Positions 31,112-41,152 of a stretch of 64,000 nt of DNA are shown here, piece by piece. Each line of letters begins with the position of its first letter. Position 1 is the first letter of the stretch. Under the pieces are notes generated by a model. That model saw only the letters and a list, made by a program, of their open reading frames with translations. It was not told the DNA's origin and did not search any database. A program made the position numbers and the translations under genes. This DNA comes from Marinomonas lutimaris (GTDB lineage: Bacteria; Pseudomonadota; Gammaproteobacteria; Pseudomonadales; Marinomonadaceae), in the NCBI RefSeq assembly GCF_019426345.1, contig NZ_JAHLLW010000002.1:1-64000 (forward strand). The letters run 5' to 3'.

Positions 31112-32209
31112 TTAGTTGAGCATGCCGCGTAATACGTATTGTAAAATACCGCCATGTTTGTAGTAATCCCACTCTTTAGGTGTATCGATTCTTACATCTG
31201 CGCTAAAGCGTATTTCTTTTCCGTCGCTATTGGTTGCCACAATGGTAACTTCATCGGTTTTGTCGTGCAGCTCATTAATATCAAATTGCTCTTGCCCTGT
31301 TAAACCGAGCGATTCATGGCTGTCACCGTCTTTAAACTGCAAGGGCAAAACGCCCATACCAATTAAATTAGAGCGGTGAATTCGTTCATAACTTTCTGCA
31401 ATTACAGCTTTTACACCCAACAATAATGAGCCTTTAGCCGCCCAATCCCGCGATGAACCAGTGCCGTATTCTTTACCCGCTAAGATAATAAGTGGCGTAT
31501 TATTTTCTTGATACTTCACTGCCGCATCGTAAATACTGGCTAGGTTATTGTCAGGTTGAGTGCGAGTAACACCGCCTTCTGTGCCAGGAGCCAGTAGGTT
31601 TTTTAGTCTTACATTGGCAAAAGTCCCACGTACCATAACTTCATGGTTGCCTCGGCGAGAGCCATAAGAATTAAACTGCGCTTTTTCTACGCCGTGTTCT
31701 TGCAGATACAAACCGGCTGGAGAGTCGGCCTTAATCGAACCCGCTGGAGAAATATGATCGGTGGTGACGGAGTCGCCCAGTTTGGCTAAACAGCGAGCAC
31801 CTTTAATGCTTGGAATGCCCGGAGGATCGATGCTCATGCCATCAAAAAAAGTGGCTTTTTTGATGTAGGTGGACGCGTTGTTCCAGTCATAAAGTTTACC
31901 ATCTGGTATTTGAATTTGCTGCCAGTGGCTGTCGCCTTCGTATACGTTGGCGTAGCTTTTGGCAAACATGTCTTTGGTAACGGTGTTTTTAACGAGATCG
32001 CTGACTTCTTTAACACTAGGCCAAATGTCTTTCAGGTAAATGTCTTTACCGTTCGCGTCTTGCGTTAGAGGCTCCTTGTAGACATCTATATCGGTACGGC
32101 CTGCAATGGCGTAGGCGACAACAAGGGGAGGAGAGGCCAGAAAGTTCATTTTCACGTCTTGGTGAATACGCCCCTCAAAGTTTCGATTACCAGATAAAAT
32201 AGAACTCAC
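31112..32209 (-). CDS. acnA: Aconitate hydratase A, C-terminal segment (downstream of frameshift)
   Basis: 365 residues from a GTG that overlaps the upstream segment's TGA. It holds SGNRNFEGR (substrate-binding Arg residues), [13 protein letters not shown], the swivel domain with [37 protein letters not shown] (catalytic Ser region) and the usual C-terminus. No Shine-Dalgarno precedes the GTG. The same frame extends sensibly upstream as [17 protein letters not shown], so the break lies a little before this start and is a frameshift rather than a natural gene boundary. Confidence 0.85.
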   Translation of the reverse strand: MSSILSGNRNFEGRIHQDVKMNFLASPPLVVAYAIAGRTDIDVYKEPLTQDANGKDIYLKDIWPSVKEVSDLVKNTVTKDMFAKSYANVYEGDSHWQQIQIPDGKLYDWNNASTYIKKATFFDGMSIDPPGIPSIKGARCLAKLGDSVTTDHISPAGSIKADSPAGLYLQEHGVEKAQFNSYGSRRGNHEVMVRGTFANVRLKNLLAPGTEGGVTRTQPDNNLASIYDAAVKYQENNTPLIILAGKEYGTGSSRDWAAKGSLLLGVKAVIAESYERIHRSNLIGMGVLPLQFKDGDSHESLGLTGQEQFDINELHDKTDEVTIVATNSDGKEIRFSADVRIDTPKEWDYYKHGGILQYVLRGMLN

Positions 32210-33855
32210 GATGAGTTTGTGTTTTTGGATGCGTCGGATATCTCATTCGCTAATGGGCCAGAGTTACCAATACAGGTGGTGCAACCATAGCCGACGAGGT
32301 TAAAGCCAAGACTTTCTAGATCATCCATTAATCCGGCTTTTTCTAAATAGTCGGTCACGACTTTAGAGCCTGGCGCCAATGAGGTTTTTACCCAAGGTTT
32401 GACATTTATACCCAGTTGTTTGGCTTTTTGAGCGACTAAGCCTGCCGCTAAAATAACACTTGGGTTTGAGGTGTTGGTGCAGCTGGTAATGGCAGCAATC
32501 ACACAGGCACCGTCATTCAATTCAAATTCTTGGCCTTTAAAGTTGACGACGGCTGCGCCTTTTATTGGCGCTTCATCAACGGATTCATCAGGATGAATGG
32601 CTGGGCCTTCACCTTCTATTCTGGCTTGTTCTTCACTGCTTTTATTTTGACGAGTCATTCTTTCGTCTTGAAAGCCTTTTAGATGATCTCGAATAATGTC
32701 ACCCGCTTTATCAAGAGCTATTCTGTCTTGTGGTCGTTTAGGGCCGGCGAGACTAGGTACAACATCATTCAATTTAAGTTCAAGTTTATCGGTATAGTTG
32801 GCTTCATCGCCATCATTGCGCCATAGGCCTTGGTGTTTTGCGTAGTCTTCAATGAGGTTAAGCTGCTGTTCATCGCGGTTTGTTAGACGAAGATAATTAA
32901 TGGTTTCATCATCAATAGGGAAGATCCCGCAGGTTGCGCCGTATTCTGGTGCCATATTCGCAATAGTGGCTCTGTCGGCAAGTGGTAAGTCGGCAAGGCC
33001 GTCGCCGTAAAATTCGACAAACTTCCCAACCACACCATGGCTACGAAGCATTTCAGTGACAGTAAGAACGAGATCTGTTGCTGTGGTGCCTTCAGGTAGG
33101 CGGCCACTTAATTTCACACCGACGACCTGAGGGATTAGTAAGCTAATCGGTTGTCCAAGCATTGCGGCTTCGGCTTCAATGCCGCCTACACCCCAACCAA
33201 GCACGCCTAAGCCGTTAATCATGGTGGTGTGCGAATCAGTGCCCACTAGTGTGTCTGGGTAGGCAAACTTTTTGCCATTACGCTCTTCGTTAAATACCAC
33301 GCGAGCTAAATATTCTAAGTTTACTTGGTGAACAATACCTGTCGCTGGTGGCACGACTTTCAGGTTATCAAAGGCGGTTTGTCCCCAGCGCAAAAACTCA
33401 TAGCGTTCTTGGTTTCGTTCGTATTCCAGTTTGCTATTTAAATTAAATGCCGCTGCATTGCCATAACCATCGACTTGTACAGAGTGGTCAATAACCAGTT
33501 CGGCTGGTGATAGCGGGTTTATTTTTGCAGGATCGCCGCCCAGCTTTTCCATGGCATCGCGCATGGCGGCTAAATCGACAATGGCAGGGACGCCGGTAAA
33601 GTCTTGCATGACAACACGGGCAGGGGTAAAAGCCACTTCGGAGGAGGGTTTCGCTTGAGGATCCCAATCTAATAACGCTTGGATGTCTTGCTCTTTAATA
33701 TTAACGCCATCTTCGTTACGTAGTAGATTCTCGAGTAATATTTTTAAAGAAAACGGCAGTTGCTTGGCTTTGTCTCCAAGCCCTTTCAAGGAATGAATAT
33801 GAAATTGCTCGCCATTAACAGTGATCTGTTGCTGGGTGTCGAAACTGTTGTTCAT
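32206..33855 (-). CDS. acnA: Aconitate hydratase A, N-terminal segment (ends at frameshift)
   Basis: 549 residues. It carries domains 1-3 of Acn[31 protein letters not shown], and the three [4Fe-4S] cysteine ligands in [10 protein letters not shown] and [10 protein letters not shown]. After [11 protein letters not shown] the reading frame becomes unrelated (SKNTNSS) and stops. Inserting one base in GCATCC at 32227-32232 would restore an AcnA-like sequence running into the downstream segment. AcnA interconverts citrate and isocitrate in the TCA cycle. As given, the Fe-S half and the substrate-Arg half are on separate frames. Confidence 0.88.
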   Translation of the reverse strand: MNNSFDTQQQITVNGEQFHIHSLKGLGDKAKQLPFSLKILLENLLRNEDGVNIKEQDIQALLDWDPQAKPSSEVAFTPARVVMQDFTGVPAIVDLAAMRDAMEKLGGDPAKINPLSPAELVIDHSVQVDGYGNAAAFNLNSKLEYERNQERYEFLRWGQTAFDNLKVVPPATGIVHQVNLEYLARVVFNEERNGKKFAYPDTLVGTDSHTTMINGLGVLGWGVGGIEAEAAMLGQPISLLIPQVVGVKLSGRLPEGTTATDLVLTVTEMLRSHGVVGKFVEFYGDGLADLPLADRATIANMAPEYGATCGIFPIDDETINYLRLTNRDEQQLNLIEDYAKHQGLWRNDGDEANYTDKLELKLNDVVPSLAGPKRPQDRIALDKAGDIIRDHLKGFQDERMTRQNKSSEEQARIEGEGPAIHPDESVDEAPIKGAAVVNFKGQEFELNDGACVIAAITSCTNTSNPSVILAAGLVAQKAKQLGINVKPWVKTSLAPGSKVVTDYLEKAGLMDDLESLGFNLVGYGCTTCIGNSGPLANEISDASKNTNSS

Positions 33856-34271
33856 TTTTTTCCCCTTTGATTATTAGACAGATAGCTTAAAAAACCTCTA
33901 CAGTGTGATGTGTTGATAAATTGATGTTGGTTAAGAGTGTAGCAGCACTTTTTTACTTACACGACCGCATGGCGCCAGTACTCTAAGGTTTCATGGCTGA
34001 AAATCGGTGTATGAGTCGGATGTCATTGAAAAGAATCTTAATTTTTTCGCATTAAATTGTTACAGCAATAGTAAAACGCATGGATACAATTGTACTATTT
34101 GCCACAGCATTCCTTGGATTGGTTACTAGATTCCGTTCTGAAAGCGAAAGTCATAATCAGGTTACATAAAGAAGAAGTAAATAAATTGGAAGATGAAAAG
34201 ACGAATTGGGCGGTTTGTCCAGAATGTCAGGGGCGTGGTAAGTTTAATATGAAATTTGGCGTTGGTTGAGG
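33856..34271. other. Intergenic stretch with a small zinc-ribbon gene fragment
   Basis: On the plus strand the frame 34090-34269 reads, towards its end, TNWAVCPECQGRGKFNMKFG and then stops. The CPECQGRGK block equals the start of the FAD monooxygenase at 39710, and 27 bp are identical at DNA level. The preceding KAKVIIRLHKEEVNKLEDEK also resembles that protein's charged linker. No good start codon is seen, so it is probably a truncated copy. The rest of the stretch shows nothing clear. Confidence 0.5.
34215..34241 (+). repeat. 27-bp direct repeat, copy 1
   Basis: Identical to 39739-39765 (TTGTCCAGAATG ... GCGTGGTAA). It encodes CPECQGRG in both places. The two copies bracket about 5.5 kb containing the LuxR, ankyrin, PhoD and membrane-protein genes. 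Confidence 0.9.
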
Positions 34272-35396
34272 TTATTTTAAGATATTGAAGGAGCTCATAA
34301 TCAGAGTGCGAACAAGATCTGTTTGTGAGTTTACCTGCACTTTATTAAACACACTTTTTAGTTGGCTTCTGACTGTTTGCACGCTGATACTTTTCAAGCC
34401 TGCGTAGTCTTGTAGGGATAAGCCGTTTGTTAAGGCTAGCGCTAATTGAGTTTCAGAAGTTGTTAAATTATAAACATCTTTTAGTACTTCTTGTGACATG
34501 TGTGAACAAAGGTCAGGATGAGAAATATACATCAAAGCAATATTTGATGTTTGGTTTTTATCTCTTAAAATATCTAAACTCTGCGCTCTTGAGTTGGTAA
34601 TCGTTATTGATAACGGTGTCATATTGTTGTTATTTTCTAATTGTAACGAAGTCGCTGAAATCTTGCCGTCAAGAATGTTTTGTACTTTTGATTTAAGTGT
34701 TTTTTGGGATGATGTCTTGTCAGTGAATAATTGTTTGTTTTTTATATGAAGGCCAAATACTTTATTAACTAAAGATGTTGCTAAGTCGTTGATGAAATGA
34801 ACCTTCAGATCAGTATCGATTGCAATTAAGCCAAGCGGAACTTTAGCTAATGCACTGCTAAGCACTTCTTTTTTTTCATACAGTTTTTCAAGGGTGTCAG
34901 AGAAATAAAATACTCTACGAAAATGAGGGTAAAGTCGTGCTAATACCTCTAGTTCCTTGTCATTAAATTGTTCTTGATCCATCGCTCTATGAATGCCAAT
35001 GCCAACGAAGTATTCCGTATTGTTGCAAATATTTAAAGCGCTTATGTAGCCGACATTATTAGGTAATAGTAATTTTTGATAAAATTCTGGATGATCTATT
35101 TTTGATATTTTATGATCGATTGCTCCAAGCGCGGTCCCTTCGGGTAAAGCTTTCATGATGGTTCCAGTTGCATCATGTACGCCCAATTTTTCTTGGTATT
35201 CAGGAGAAAAATCACTCGGTACACCATAACTTCCCAAGACTCGATAAACATTTTTATTAAATTTAATAAAGAACAGTCCAGCGCTTTTTGCTTTGATTGT
35301 TTTGCAGAGTACTTCTAGGACAGTGTCCCAATCTCTATGCTCAAATCCGCGTTCATAAATCATATCGACTAAATCCAGTAATGTGCTTTCTTTCAT
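34272..35396 (-). CDS. LuxR-family transcriptional regulator with N-terminal sensor region
   Basis: 374 residues. The C-terminal helix-turn-helix (YNLTTSETQLALALTNGLSL, then ISVQTVRSQLKSVFNKVQVN) is of the LuxR/GerE type. The N-terminal ~170 residues look like a GAF-like fold (AKSAGLFFIKFNK, VGYISALNICNN) and the middle like a PAS fold (VPLGLIAIDTDLKVHFINDL). No transmembrane or receiver domain is seen, so it is probably a cytoplasmic ligand-sensing regulator. It is divergent from the ankyrin lipoprotein gene, with a 16-bp palindrome in the shared upstream region. Confidence 0.85.
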   Translation of the reverse strand: MKESTLLDLVDMIYERGFEHRDWDTVLEVLCKTIKAKSAGLFFIKFNKNVYRVLGSYGVPSDFSPEYQEKLGVHDATGTIMKALPEGTALGAIDHKISKIDHPEFYQKLLLPNNVGYISALNICNNTEYFVGIGIHRAMDQEQFNDKELEVLARLYPHFRRVFYFSDTLEKLYEKKEVLSSALAKVPLGLIAIDTDLKVHFINDLATSLVNKVFGLHIKNKQLFTDKTSSQKTLKSKVQNILDGKISATSLQLENNNNMTPLSITITNSRAQSLDILRDKNQTSNIALMYISHPDLCSHMSQEVLKDVYNLTTSETQLALALTNGLSLQDYAGLKSISVQTVRSQLKSVFNKVQVNSQTDLVRTLIMSSFNILK

Positions 35397-35437
35397 TTTG
35401 TATGTATTCCTATCAGAGGACGATATAAATCAGAACT

Positions 35438-35453
35438 TACCCTATATAGGGTA
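35438..35453. promoter_or_regulatory. 16-bp perfect palindrome, candidate operator
   Basis: TACCCTATATAGGGTA lies 42 bp before the LuxR-type regulator and about 110 bp before the ankyrin lipoprotein gene. Its dyad symmetry and position between divergent genes suggest a binding site for that regulator; this is inference. Confidence 0.5.
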
Positions 35454-35561
35454 TGACCAAAATAAAGTTGATGTTTATATTTGTAAATAAAGCATTTTAT
35501 TGTATTTTTCTTAGCGTTTTTAAATGATGTGGATTTAAGTCAGTAGGTATACGAGGTTTAC

Positions 35562-37100
35562 ATGATCAGAAATTGGCAGTTATGGACAAAAATTTTACTT
35601 CTTTGTGTTGTTGTATCTGGATGTTCATCCAGAAAAACTTATGTAGCACCTGTTGAATCATTTTCTATATTAAAAAATACGGTTATATCAGGAGATAAAG
35701 TCGCCTTTGATAATGAGTTATCTAGATTATTGTCGACCGTGGGTGTGTCTGGAATACAAGCGGGGGCAGTCGGAGAAGCGATAGATAAGAATCGTATTGC
35801 TATGCTTACCGCCATGTTAGCTGCTGGTGTTGATCCTAATGGTCGTTTGATTAATGGTGAAAGTTTTTTATGGGAAGCATCTAAAGTTGGTAATGTAGAA
35901 GCTATTCAACTATTGATTGCAGCAGGTGCAGACGTTGAATATAAAACCAAGATAATGAGTAATATTGGGTCTGGTGTTGACGCCAATTCACCATTATTGA
36001 TTGCTGCTGAACGAGGTCGTACGTTTGCGATGGCGGACTTACTTGCAGCGGGTGCAAATCCAAATGTTGTAACAACGGGAAGTTCTACTTCATCGCGTAA
36101 ATCCCCATTACATCGAATTTTTTCGCACTACAACAAGTCCGATCCTATTTTGCAGATGGAAATATTATTAGCTGCTGGAGCGAATATAGATTATAGCGAT
36201 GATAATGGTATGACAGCATTGATGCATGCAGCTCAATTCTGCAATGCCGATGCGATTAGTTATTTACTTTCTCACGGTGCGGATGCCTATTCTCCAAGAA
36301 TTGGAAAATACAGCACATTAGATTATGCAATTAATAAATGTGGTGAAGGTTCAAGAGCGGCTAACTTGATTCGTCAGGGTGGCGGTACTCTTAATAAAAG
36401 TGCTAACGATGATGATGGGCTATTTGGCAAAGTATTTGCGACAGCAGTGATTGGCGGTATGGCAGTCTCATCAGGTATATCAGCTAATGATGCGGCTCAG
36501 GTGATGACAGCCACAACTAAAGATATTTGGAGCCAAGATGGTGAGAAAAATAATCTTGCTGCACTTAAACAATCTTTAGCTCAAACGTCCCAGATATCAG
36601 ATCCAGCTAAGCGTTCCGTTGTTGAGCGACGCATCTATGCCCCCAATCTTTTAATGGCAAATAAAGAAGCGCTTCAAGTGGTTCGAAATAAGCAAATGAA
36701 GCAAGCTGGTAGCGCAGTGGCTGATGATGATTCATGTCAATCCATGAGCGCAAATATTCAAGCTATTAAGAGTAGTACTGATCCTAGTTTACAAGCCTCT
36801 TACGAGCATCTAAAAAATGCATATGATGAAAGTTGTCGTCCAACTGGCAATGGTTCTGCGGCATCTGTTAAAGAAAATTATTTCGATGTCGTCGGAAAAG
36901 GAGAGTTGGCGAGCTGTGGAAAAAGTAACGAAGATCAAGTCGAATTATTTTGTTTGAATGCAAAAACTTATTATCTTGAATACAGCAAGCAAGTAGGAAA
37001 ATCTGCACCAAAAGCAACGATTGATAGCTTTTATAAAGCACATGAAAGCAGCGCTGCATTGTATATTAAATTATTAGATAGACTGAAGGTTAATAAATGA
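35562..37100 (+). CDS. Ankyrin-repeat lipoprotein
   Basis: 512 residues. The leader ends in the lipobox VVSGC (Cys21), predicting an outer- or inner-membrane lipoprotein. Residues about 70-280 form five or six ankyrin repeats (GNVEAIQLLIAAGADVEYKT, RTFAMADLLAAGANPNVV, GMTALMHAAQFCNADAISYL). A hydrophobic Gly/Ala-rich stretch (GKVFATAVIGGMAVSSG) and a Cys-containing C-terminal domain of unknown type follow. A protein-protein interaction role in the envelope is likely. It is followed 33 nt later by the PhoD-like gene, so an operon is probable. Confidence 0.85.
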   Translation: MIRNWQLWTKILLLCVVVSGCSSRKTYVAPVESFSILKNTVISGDKVAFDNELSRLLSTVGVSGIQAGAVGEAIDKNRIAMLTAMLAAGVDPNGRLINGESFLWEASKVGNVEAIQLLIAAGADVEYKTKIMSNIGSGVDANSPLLIAAERGRTFAMADLLAAGANPNVVTTGSSTSSRKSPLHRIFSHYNKSDPILQMEILLAAGANIDYSDDNGMTALMHAAQFCNADAISYLLSHGADAYSPRIGKYSTLDYAINKCGEGSRAANLIRQGGGTLNKSANDDDGLFGKVFATAVIGGMAVSSGISANDAAQVMTATTKDIWSQDGEKNNLAALKQSLAQTSQISDPAKRSVVERRIYAPNLLMANKEALQVVRNKQMKQAGSAVADDDSCQSMSANIQAIKSSTDPSLQASYEHLKNAYDESCRPTGNGSAASVKENYFDVVGKGELASCGKSNEDQVELFCLNAKTYYLEYSKQVGKSAPKATIDSFYKAHESSAALYIKLLDRLKVNK

Positions 37101-37133
37101 ATTTGAACTGATTGGAAAATAGGGTGATTTATT

Positions 37134-38978
37134 ATGGCAATTATCTGCGGGCCAATGGTTAGGCATACAACTCGTGAAAAAATTAATATATGGCAAGTTT
37201 TAGATCATGAGTTTAATGAGATAAACCTCGCTGTTTATTCATCATTACAGAGCCTTGATAATATTGCTTCTGAGGTGTCACGTCGTGTTGTGCAGCTTGG
37301 CTCGTCCTGTTTTGCTGTAATGCTATCAGCCACCATAGCACCATCAGACTCCAATGAAGTTATTTATTATGATGTCATTGTAGATGGCGAAGGCTTGGTA
37401 GAAACAGGGCTTAATCAACTGGTTTGTTTAGAGGGAGAAAAACTACCAAGTGTGATGATACCCAAGCAACATCGTTATCTTTATCAAGCGTCTTGCCGTA
37501 AACCTCACGATAAACAAGGTATTGATCATTTGGCTGAAATGGCTGATTTACTCAAAGATGCTTTAGGCAAAGAGACAAGGCCTAGTCAGCTGTATCTTAC
37601 AGGCGATCAAATTTATGCGGATGATGTGTCGCCAATATTACTGCAATCTTTTCAAGCCGTTCGAGAGGCTTTAGGTCTGCCCCATGAAATGATGTATACC
37701 GATAAAAATGACTCTTTTGATCCAGATAAAATGCATTTAGATGGTCGGTGGCGTAAGGCTAAACGAAAATTTGGTTTTACTTCAGGAGAGAAAAGGTCCC
37801 ATCTTTTTAGCTTTTCTGAATACTTTTGCATGTATTTATTCAGTTTTGGTGCCAGTTTACCTAAGCAAAGATTTGCCAAATACAAAGCGCTACAGCCCAG
37901 ACTGACATCGCTACGACGTAAAGATGATAGGGAATATCATTATAGTTCTATGCAATACGAAAATGAAAAAGTGGTTTTGGAACGATTCGTGCTTACGGCA
38001 ACGAGTCAGGTTCGTAAAGCGTTGGCTAACATTAGTGTGTATATGATGTTTGATGATCATGACGTGACGGATGATTGGAATTTAACAGAGGAAAATAAAC
38101 ATAATCTTTCTAGTAGTTGGTTGGGCAAACAGGTTTATGTTAATGCTTTGTCTGCCTACGTTGTTTGTCAGCATTGGGGGAATCAGCCTGATGATTTTAG
38201 TCCAACAATGCAGCAAAATATCACGGCCTTAGCAAAGCATCCTACTCAGGAAAATCATAAACCCTTAGAAGTGCTATTTAGTAAGTATTGGGGATATTTA
38301 TTAGAGCAAACACCACCAACACTGGTATTAGATACTCGGACCCAGCGAGTTTATGATGGTGATAACCTTGAGTTGATGTCTGAGCAACAGCTTAATGCTA
38401 TAGGCGAAAAACTTGCCCTTTTGCCAAAAACATCCGCGTTAATATTGGTTTCTCCTACGCCAATGTATGGTTTTAATGCTATTGAGGCTGCTCAACTTAG
38501 TCCGCTATTAACAAAGCTTAAGGCTTTTTCTGATAGAGAACCGTGGATTGCGAGCGAAAAAGCACTTAAAAATTTACAGGATGCTTTGTTGAGAACGCCT
38601 GACATAAAGCATGTCATTATTTTTAGTGGCGATGTGCATTATGGCTTTCTGCGCAGGCAGCATTTAGCAGATCAAAATGTAACATGTTGGCAATTTTGTA
38701 GTAGTGCTGCCTGTAATTCACCTGTTGGTGGTAATGTCGGCTTGTCTTTGGCTTCTGCTATGGCGAAGCATTTTTACCATGATGACACAAAATATCTAAT
38801 GCCGAATGGTAAAAGACCTCATTTTTTAACTTCAGATAAAAATATTGGGGCTTTGGAATTAGATATCGTGAATATGGTACTTGTTCCTGTTAAAGCAACC
38901 CTTCATTGCTGCTCCGCTTCCGGTGAAATTTATGAGAAATGCTATGATTTAACTGATTGCCATGAATACCCTTCATAG
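37134..38978 (+). CDS. PhoD-like metallophosphatase
   Basis: 614 residues. Metal-binding motifs of the PhoD superfamily are in order: YLTGDQIYADDVSP (~165), VYMMFDDHDVTDDWN (~300) and IIFSGDVHYGF (~495). There is no Tat or Sec signal peptide, so a cytoplasmic phosphodiesterase/phosphatase is likely rather than a secreted PhoD. The substrate is unknown. It is flanked by an ankyrin lipoprotein and a small membrane protein on the same strand. Confidence 0.85.
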   Translation: MAIICGPMVRHTTREKINIWQVLDHEFNEINLAVYSSLQSLDNIASEVSRRVVQLGSSCFAVMLSATIAPSDSNEVIYYDVIVDGEGLVETGLNQLVCLEGEKLPSVMIPKQHRYLYQASCRKPHDKQGIDHLAEMADLLKDALGKETRPSQLYLTGDQIYADDVSPILLQSFQAVREALGLPHEMMYTDKNDSFDPDKMHLDGRWRKAKRKFGFTSGEKRSHLFSFSEYFCMYLFSFGASLPKQRFAKYKALQPRLTSLRRKDDREYHYSSMQYENEKVVLERFVLTATSQVRKALANISVYMMFDDHDVTDDWNLTEENKHNLSSSWLGKQVYVNALSAYVVCQHWGNQPDDFSPTMQQNITALAKHPTQENHKPLEVLFSKYWGYLLEQTPPTLVLDTRTQRVYDGDNLELMSEQQLNAIGEKLALLPKTSALILVSPTPMYGFNAIEAAQLSPLLTKLKAFSDREPWIASEKALKNLQDALLRTPDIKHVIIFSGDVHYGFLRRQHLADQNVTCWQFCSSAACNSPVGGNVGLSLASAMAKHFYHDDTKYLMPNGKRPHFLTSDKNIGALELDIVNMVLVPVKATLHCCSASGEIYEKCYDLTDCHEYPS

Positions 38979-39026
38979 TGTTGGCGATTGGTTAATGTTA
39001 ATTAGGCCGTGTTGGAAGGTGATGCC

Positions 39027-39515
39027 ATGTCAAATTTTGAACCTAACTTGATTATTGCGTCGAGCGCTGTGATTGTTTTGTATGTTGGTGCGTTGAGGTT
39101 GGCTTTTCGTTTTCAAGAGAAGTCACATGATTTGCCGATTAACCTCGCTTTAATGTTAGTCGGAACTTGTGTAGGTTGGCTAGCTGGGATATTAGTCACG
39201 CCCTATGAAGGACAAGAAACTCAATTTTCAAAATATGCTGCAGGCCTAGGTCTCTTTGTTTCAGGGTATCTGGTGAGTAAGGTGGATGCGGCCATCGTAC
39301 ATGTTCTTAAACCTGAGGTGCTGTTTACTCCTATAATTGGCTTTAGGGTGCTACTAACAATCGGTTCTATAGCGTTGGCTCTTGTGCTGGCATCATCAAT
39401 ACGCTTCTACTCTCATACTTGTGTGCAGTCGGTTAATAAAGCATCGGAAGTTGTGGAAGATAAAATTAAAAGTGAATGTAAACGTGTCGTTTTGATTCTA
39501 GACAAAAGCGCTTAG
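39027..39515 (+). CDS. Small membrane protein of unknown family
   Basis: 162 residues from ATG 39027, chosen for GGAAGGTG 5-6 nt upstream. Four hydrophobic segments are visible (about 9-27, 41-60, 72-90 and 108-128), followed by a soluble tail with two Cys (HTCVQS, KSECKR). I do not recognise the family. Its tight same-strand placement after the PhoD-like gene (48 nt) suggests one operon with the ankyrin lipoprotein. Confidence 0.65.
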   Translation: MSNFEPNLIIASSAVIVLYVGALRLAFRFQEKSHDLPINLALMLVGTCVGWLAGILVTPYEGQETQFSKYAAGLGLFVSGYLVSKVDAAIVHVLKPEVLFTPIIGFRVLLTIGSIALALVLASSIRFYSHTCVQSVNKASEVVEDKIKSECKRVVLILDKSA

Positions 39516-39709
39516 TTATGAGCCTGCCATTATTTAAGTAGAACTTTAATATAGTCAATTTTTCAGAAGTATAATAACTATCATAGTAATTAAGTCCTTA
39601 TTCTGGTTTTTCTTTTAGGCTCCTATCCACTGTATCGGTTACTATTTCTTTTATAGAAAGACGACATCATTAGCTTTTTTTAAAGCACATCAAGTGGAAA
39701 ATTAATCAA

Positions 39710-41152
39710 GTGGTAAGTGAAGCTAGGAGTTGGACAGCTTGTCCAGAATGTCAGGGGCGTGGTAAAAGAAGCCGTAGGTTGCGCAAAAAAGTACGTTTGC
39801 TTTATCTAAAAGAGTTGAGCGAATTTGAAAGATTGAAAGGCGAAGGGCCAGCTCCAGTTCGGCCTAAAGGGCATCTTGAATCCTGTTCAAATTGTGCTGG
39901 CTCAGGTTTGGTTGCCTCTGTTAGTTACCCTGAACCAGATACTGAAAAATATCCTCATGTTGCTATTATTGGTGGCGGTATAGGCGGCGTAGCTTTGGCC
40001 GTTGCTTGTCTGCATCGCGGCATTCCTTTCACGCTGTATGAACGTGATCACGGCTTTGATGCTCGTTCGCAAGGTTATGGTTTGACCTTGCAGCAAGCTA
40101 GCAAGGCGATTGAGGGCTTTGGCATTTTCTCGTTAGAAAAAGGTGTGGTTTCAACTCGACACGTTGTTCATACGCCGGAAGGGAAAGTTGTCGGTGAATG
40201 GGGCATGAGAAAATGGCTGCAGTCCGATGCGACAACCTCTCCAAAGCGAACCAATATTCACATTGCTCGTCAGTCTTTACGCTCAGCCTTGCTTGAACAG
40301 TTAGGTGGGCGCGATGTCGTACAATGGGGGCATCAGTTAGTTGATTTTAAAGAGGGGGATGATGTTTATCTCAGCTTTTTGGTGGATGGTGAGTTAACTC
40401 ACGCTAAGGCGGATCTTGTTGTTGGTGCGGATGGTATTCGCAGTGCGGTGCGCCGTTTATTGATTGGTGAGGAAAAAACACCTCTACGCTATCTTGGTTG
40501 TATCGTGATTTTGGGGATTTGCCCCTTGGCCGATTTAGATGGTCTTGAGAACGATTTGTTAGATTCGGCAACGGTATTTCAAACCGCTAATGGCAATGAA
40601 CGCATTTATATTATGCCTTATGACGCTGATTCTGTGATGTGGCAACTGAGTTTCCCTATGTCAGAAGAGGACGCGAAAGCCTTGAGTGCTCAAGGTGTTC
40701 AGGCTTTAAAAGACGAAGCCTGTCGCAGAACTCAGTGGCATGATCCTATTCCTCAGATTCTATCGGCTACTCAAGCGGCACAAGTGTCAGGTTATCCGGT
40801 TTACGACCGAGAATTACTTACTGCAGAACTACTAGAGAAAGGCGATAAAGTGACACTGATTGGCGATGCGGCTCATCCGATGAGTCCATTCAAAGGTCAG
40901 GGGGCGAATCAGGCTTTGTTGGATGCGTTGGCCTTGGCTCGGGAAATATCCAAAGGCTGCTGGTCAAAATCTCAGTGGCGCGAAGCGGGTATTCGATCAA
41001 GTGTTCTCACCGAGTTTGAAGCTGAAATGTTAGAGCGTAGTGCAGTTAAAGTAGAAGGCTCCGCTGAGGCGGCCGAGTTTTTGCATTCTGATATTGTGCT
41101 TTATGAAGGTGATGAGCCGAGAGGCCGAGCCTTAAAAAGACTAGATAATTAG
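39710..41152 (+). CDS. FAD-dependent monooxygenase with N-terminal zinc ribbon
   Basis: 480 residues with a GTG start. Residues 10-70 hold two DnaJ-like Cys pairs (CPECQGRG and CSNCAGSG) separated by a basic helix. The FAD domain begins VAIIGGGIGGVALAVACLHR (about 84), followed by ADLVVGADGIRSAVRR and the second FAD motif TLIGDAAHPMSPFKGQGANQ. That is the class A flavoprotein hydroxylase (UbiH/PHBH-like) fold. The substrate is unknown. The zinc ribbon is an unusual addition. Its end overlaps the convergent GGDEF gene by 4 bp. Confidence 0.88.
   Translation: MVSEARSWTACPECQGRGKRSRRLRKKVRLLYLKELSEFERLKGEGPAPVRPKGHLESCSNCAGSGLVASVSYPEPDTEKYPHVAIIGGGIGGVALAVACLHRGIPFTLYERDHGFDARSQGYGLTLQQASKAIEGFGIFSLEKGVVSTRHVVHTPEGKVVGEWGMRKWLQSDATTSPKRTNIHIARQSLRSALLEQLGGRDVVQWGHQLVDFKEGDDVYLSFLVDGELTHAKADLVVGADGIRSAVRRLLIGEEKTPLRYLGCIVILGICPLADLDGLENDLLDSATVFQTANGNERIYIMPYDADSVMWQLSFPMSEEDAKALSAQGVQALKDEACRRTQWHDPIPQILSATQAAQVSGYPVYDRELLTAELLEKGDKVTLIGDAAHPMSPFKGQGANQALLDALALAREISKGCWSKSQWREAGIRSSVLTEFEAEMLERSAVKVEGSAEAAEFLHSDIVLYEGDEPRGRALKRLDN
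39739..39765 (+). repeat. 27-bp direct repeat, copy 2
   Basis: Inside the 5' end of the FAD monooxygenase gene; identical to 34215-34241. Confidence 0.9.

Noticed and set aside
31112..33855. Aconitase naturally encoded as two subunits, as in LeuC/LeuD
   Set aside because: The break falls before SGNRNFEGR, which belongs to the large subunit in LeuC-type enzymes; the downstream start lacks a Shine-Dalgarno, and one base restores a continuous protein.
35562..37100. Type VI or toxin-type ankyrin effector
   Set aside because: No effector marker or immunity pair was seen; the lipobox simply indicates an envelope lipoprotein.
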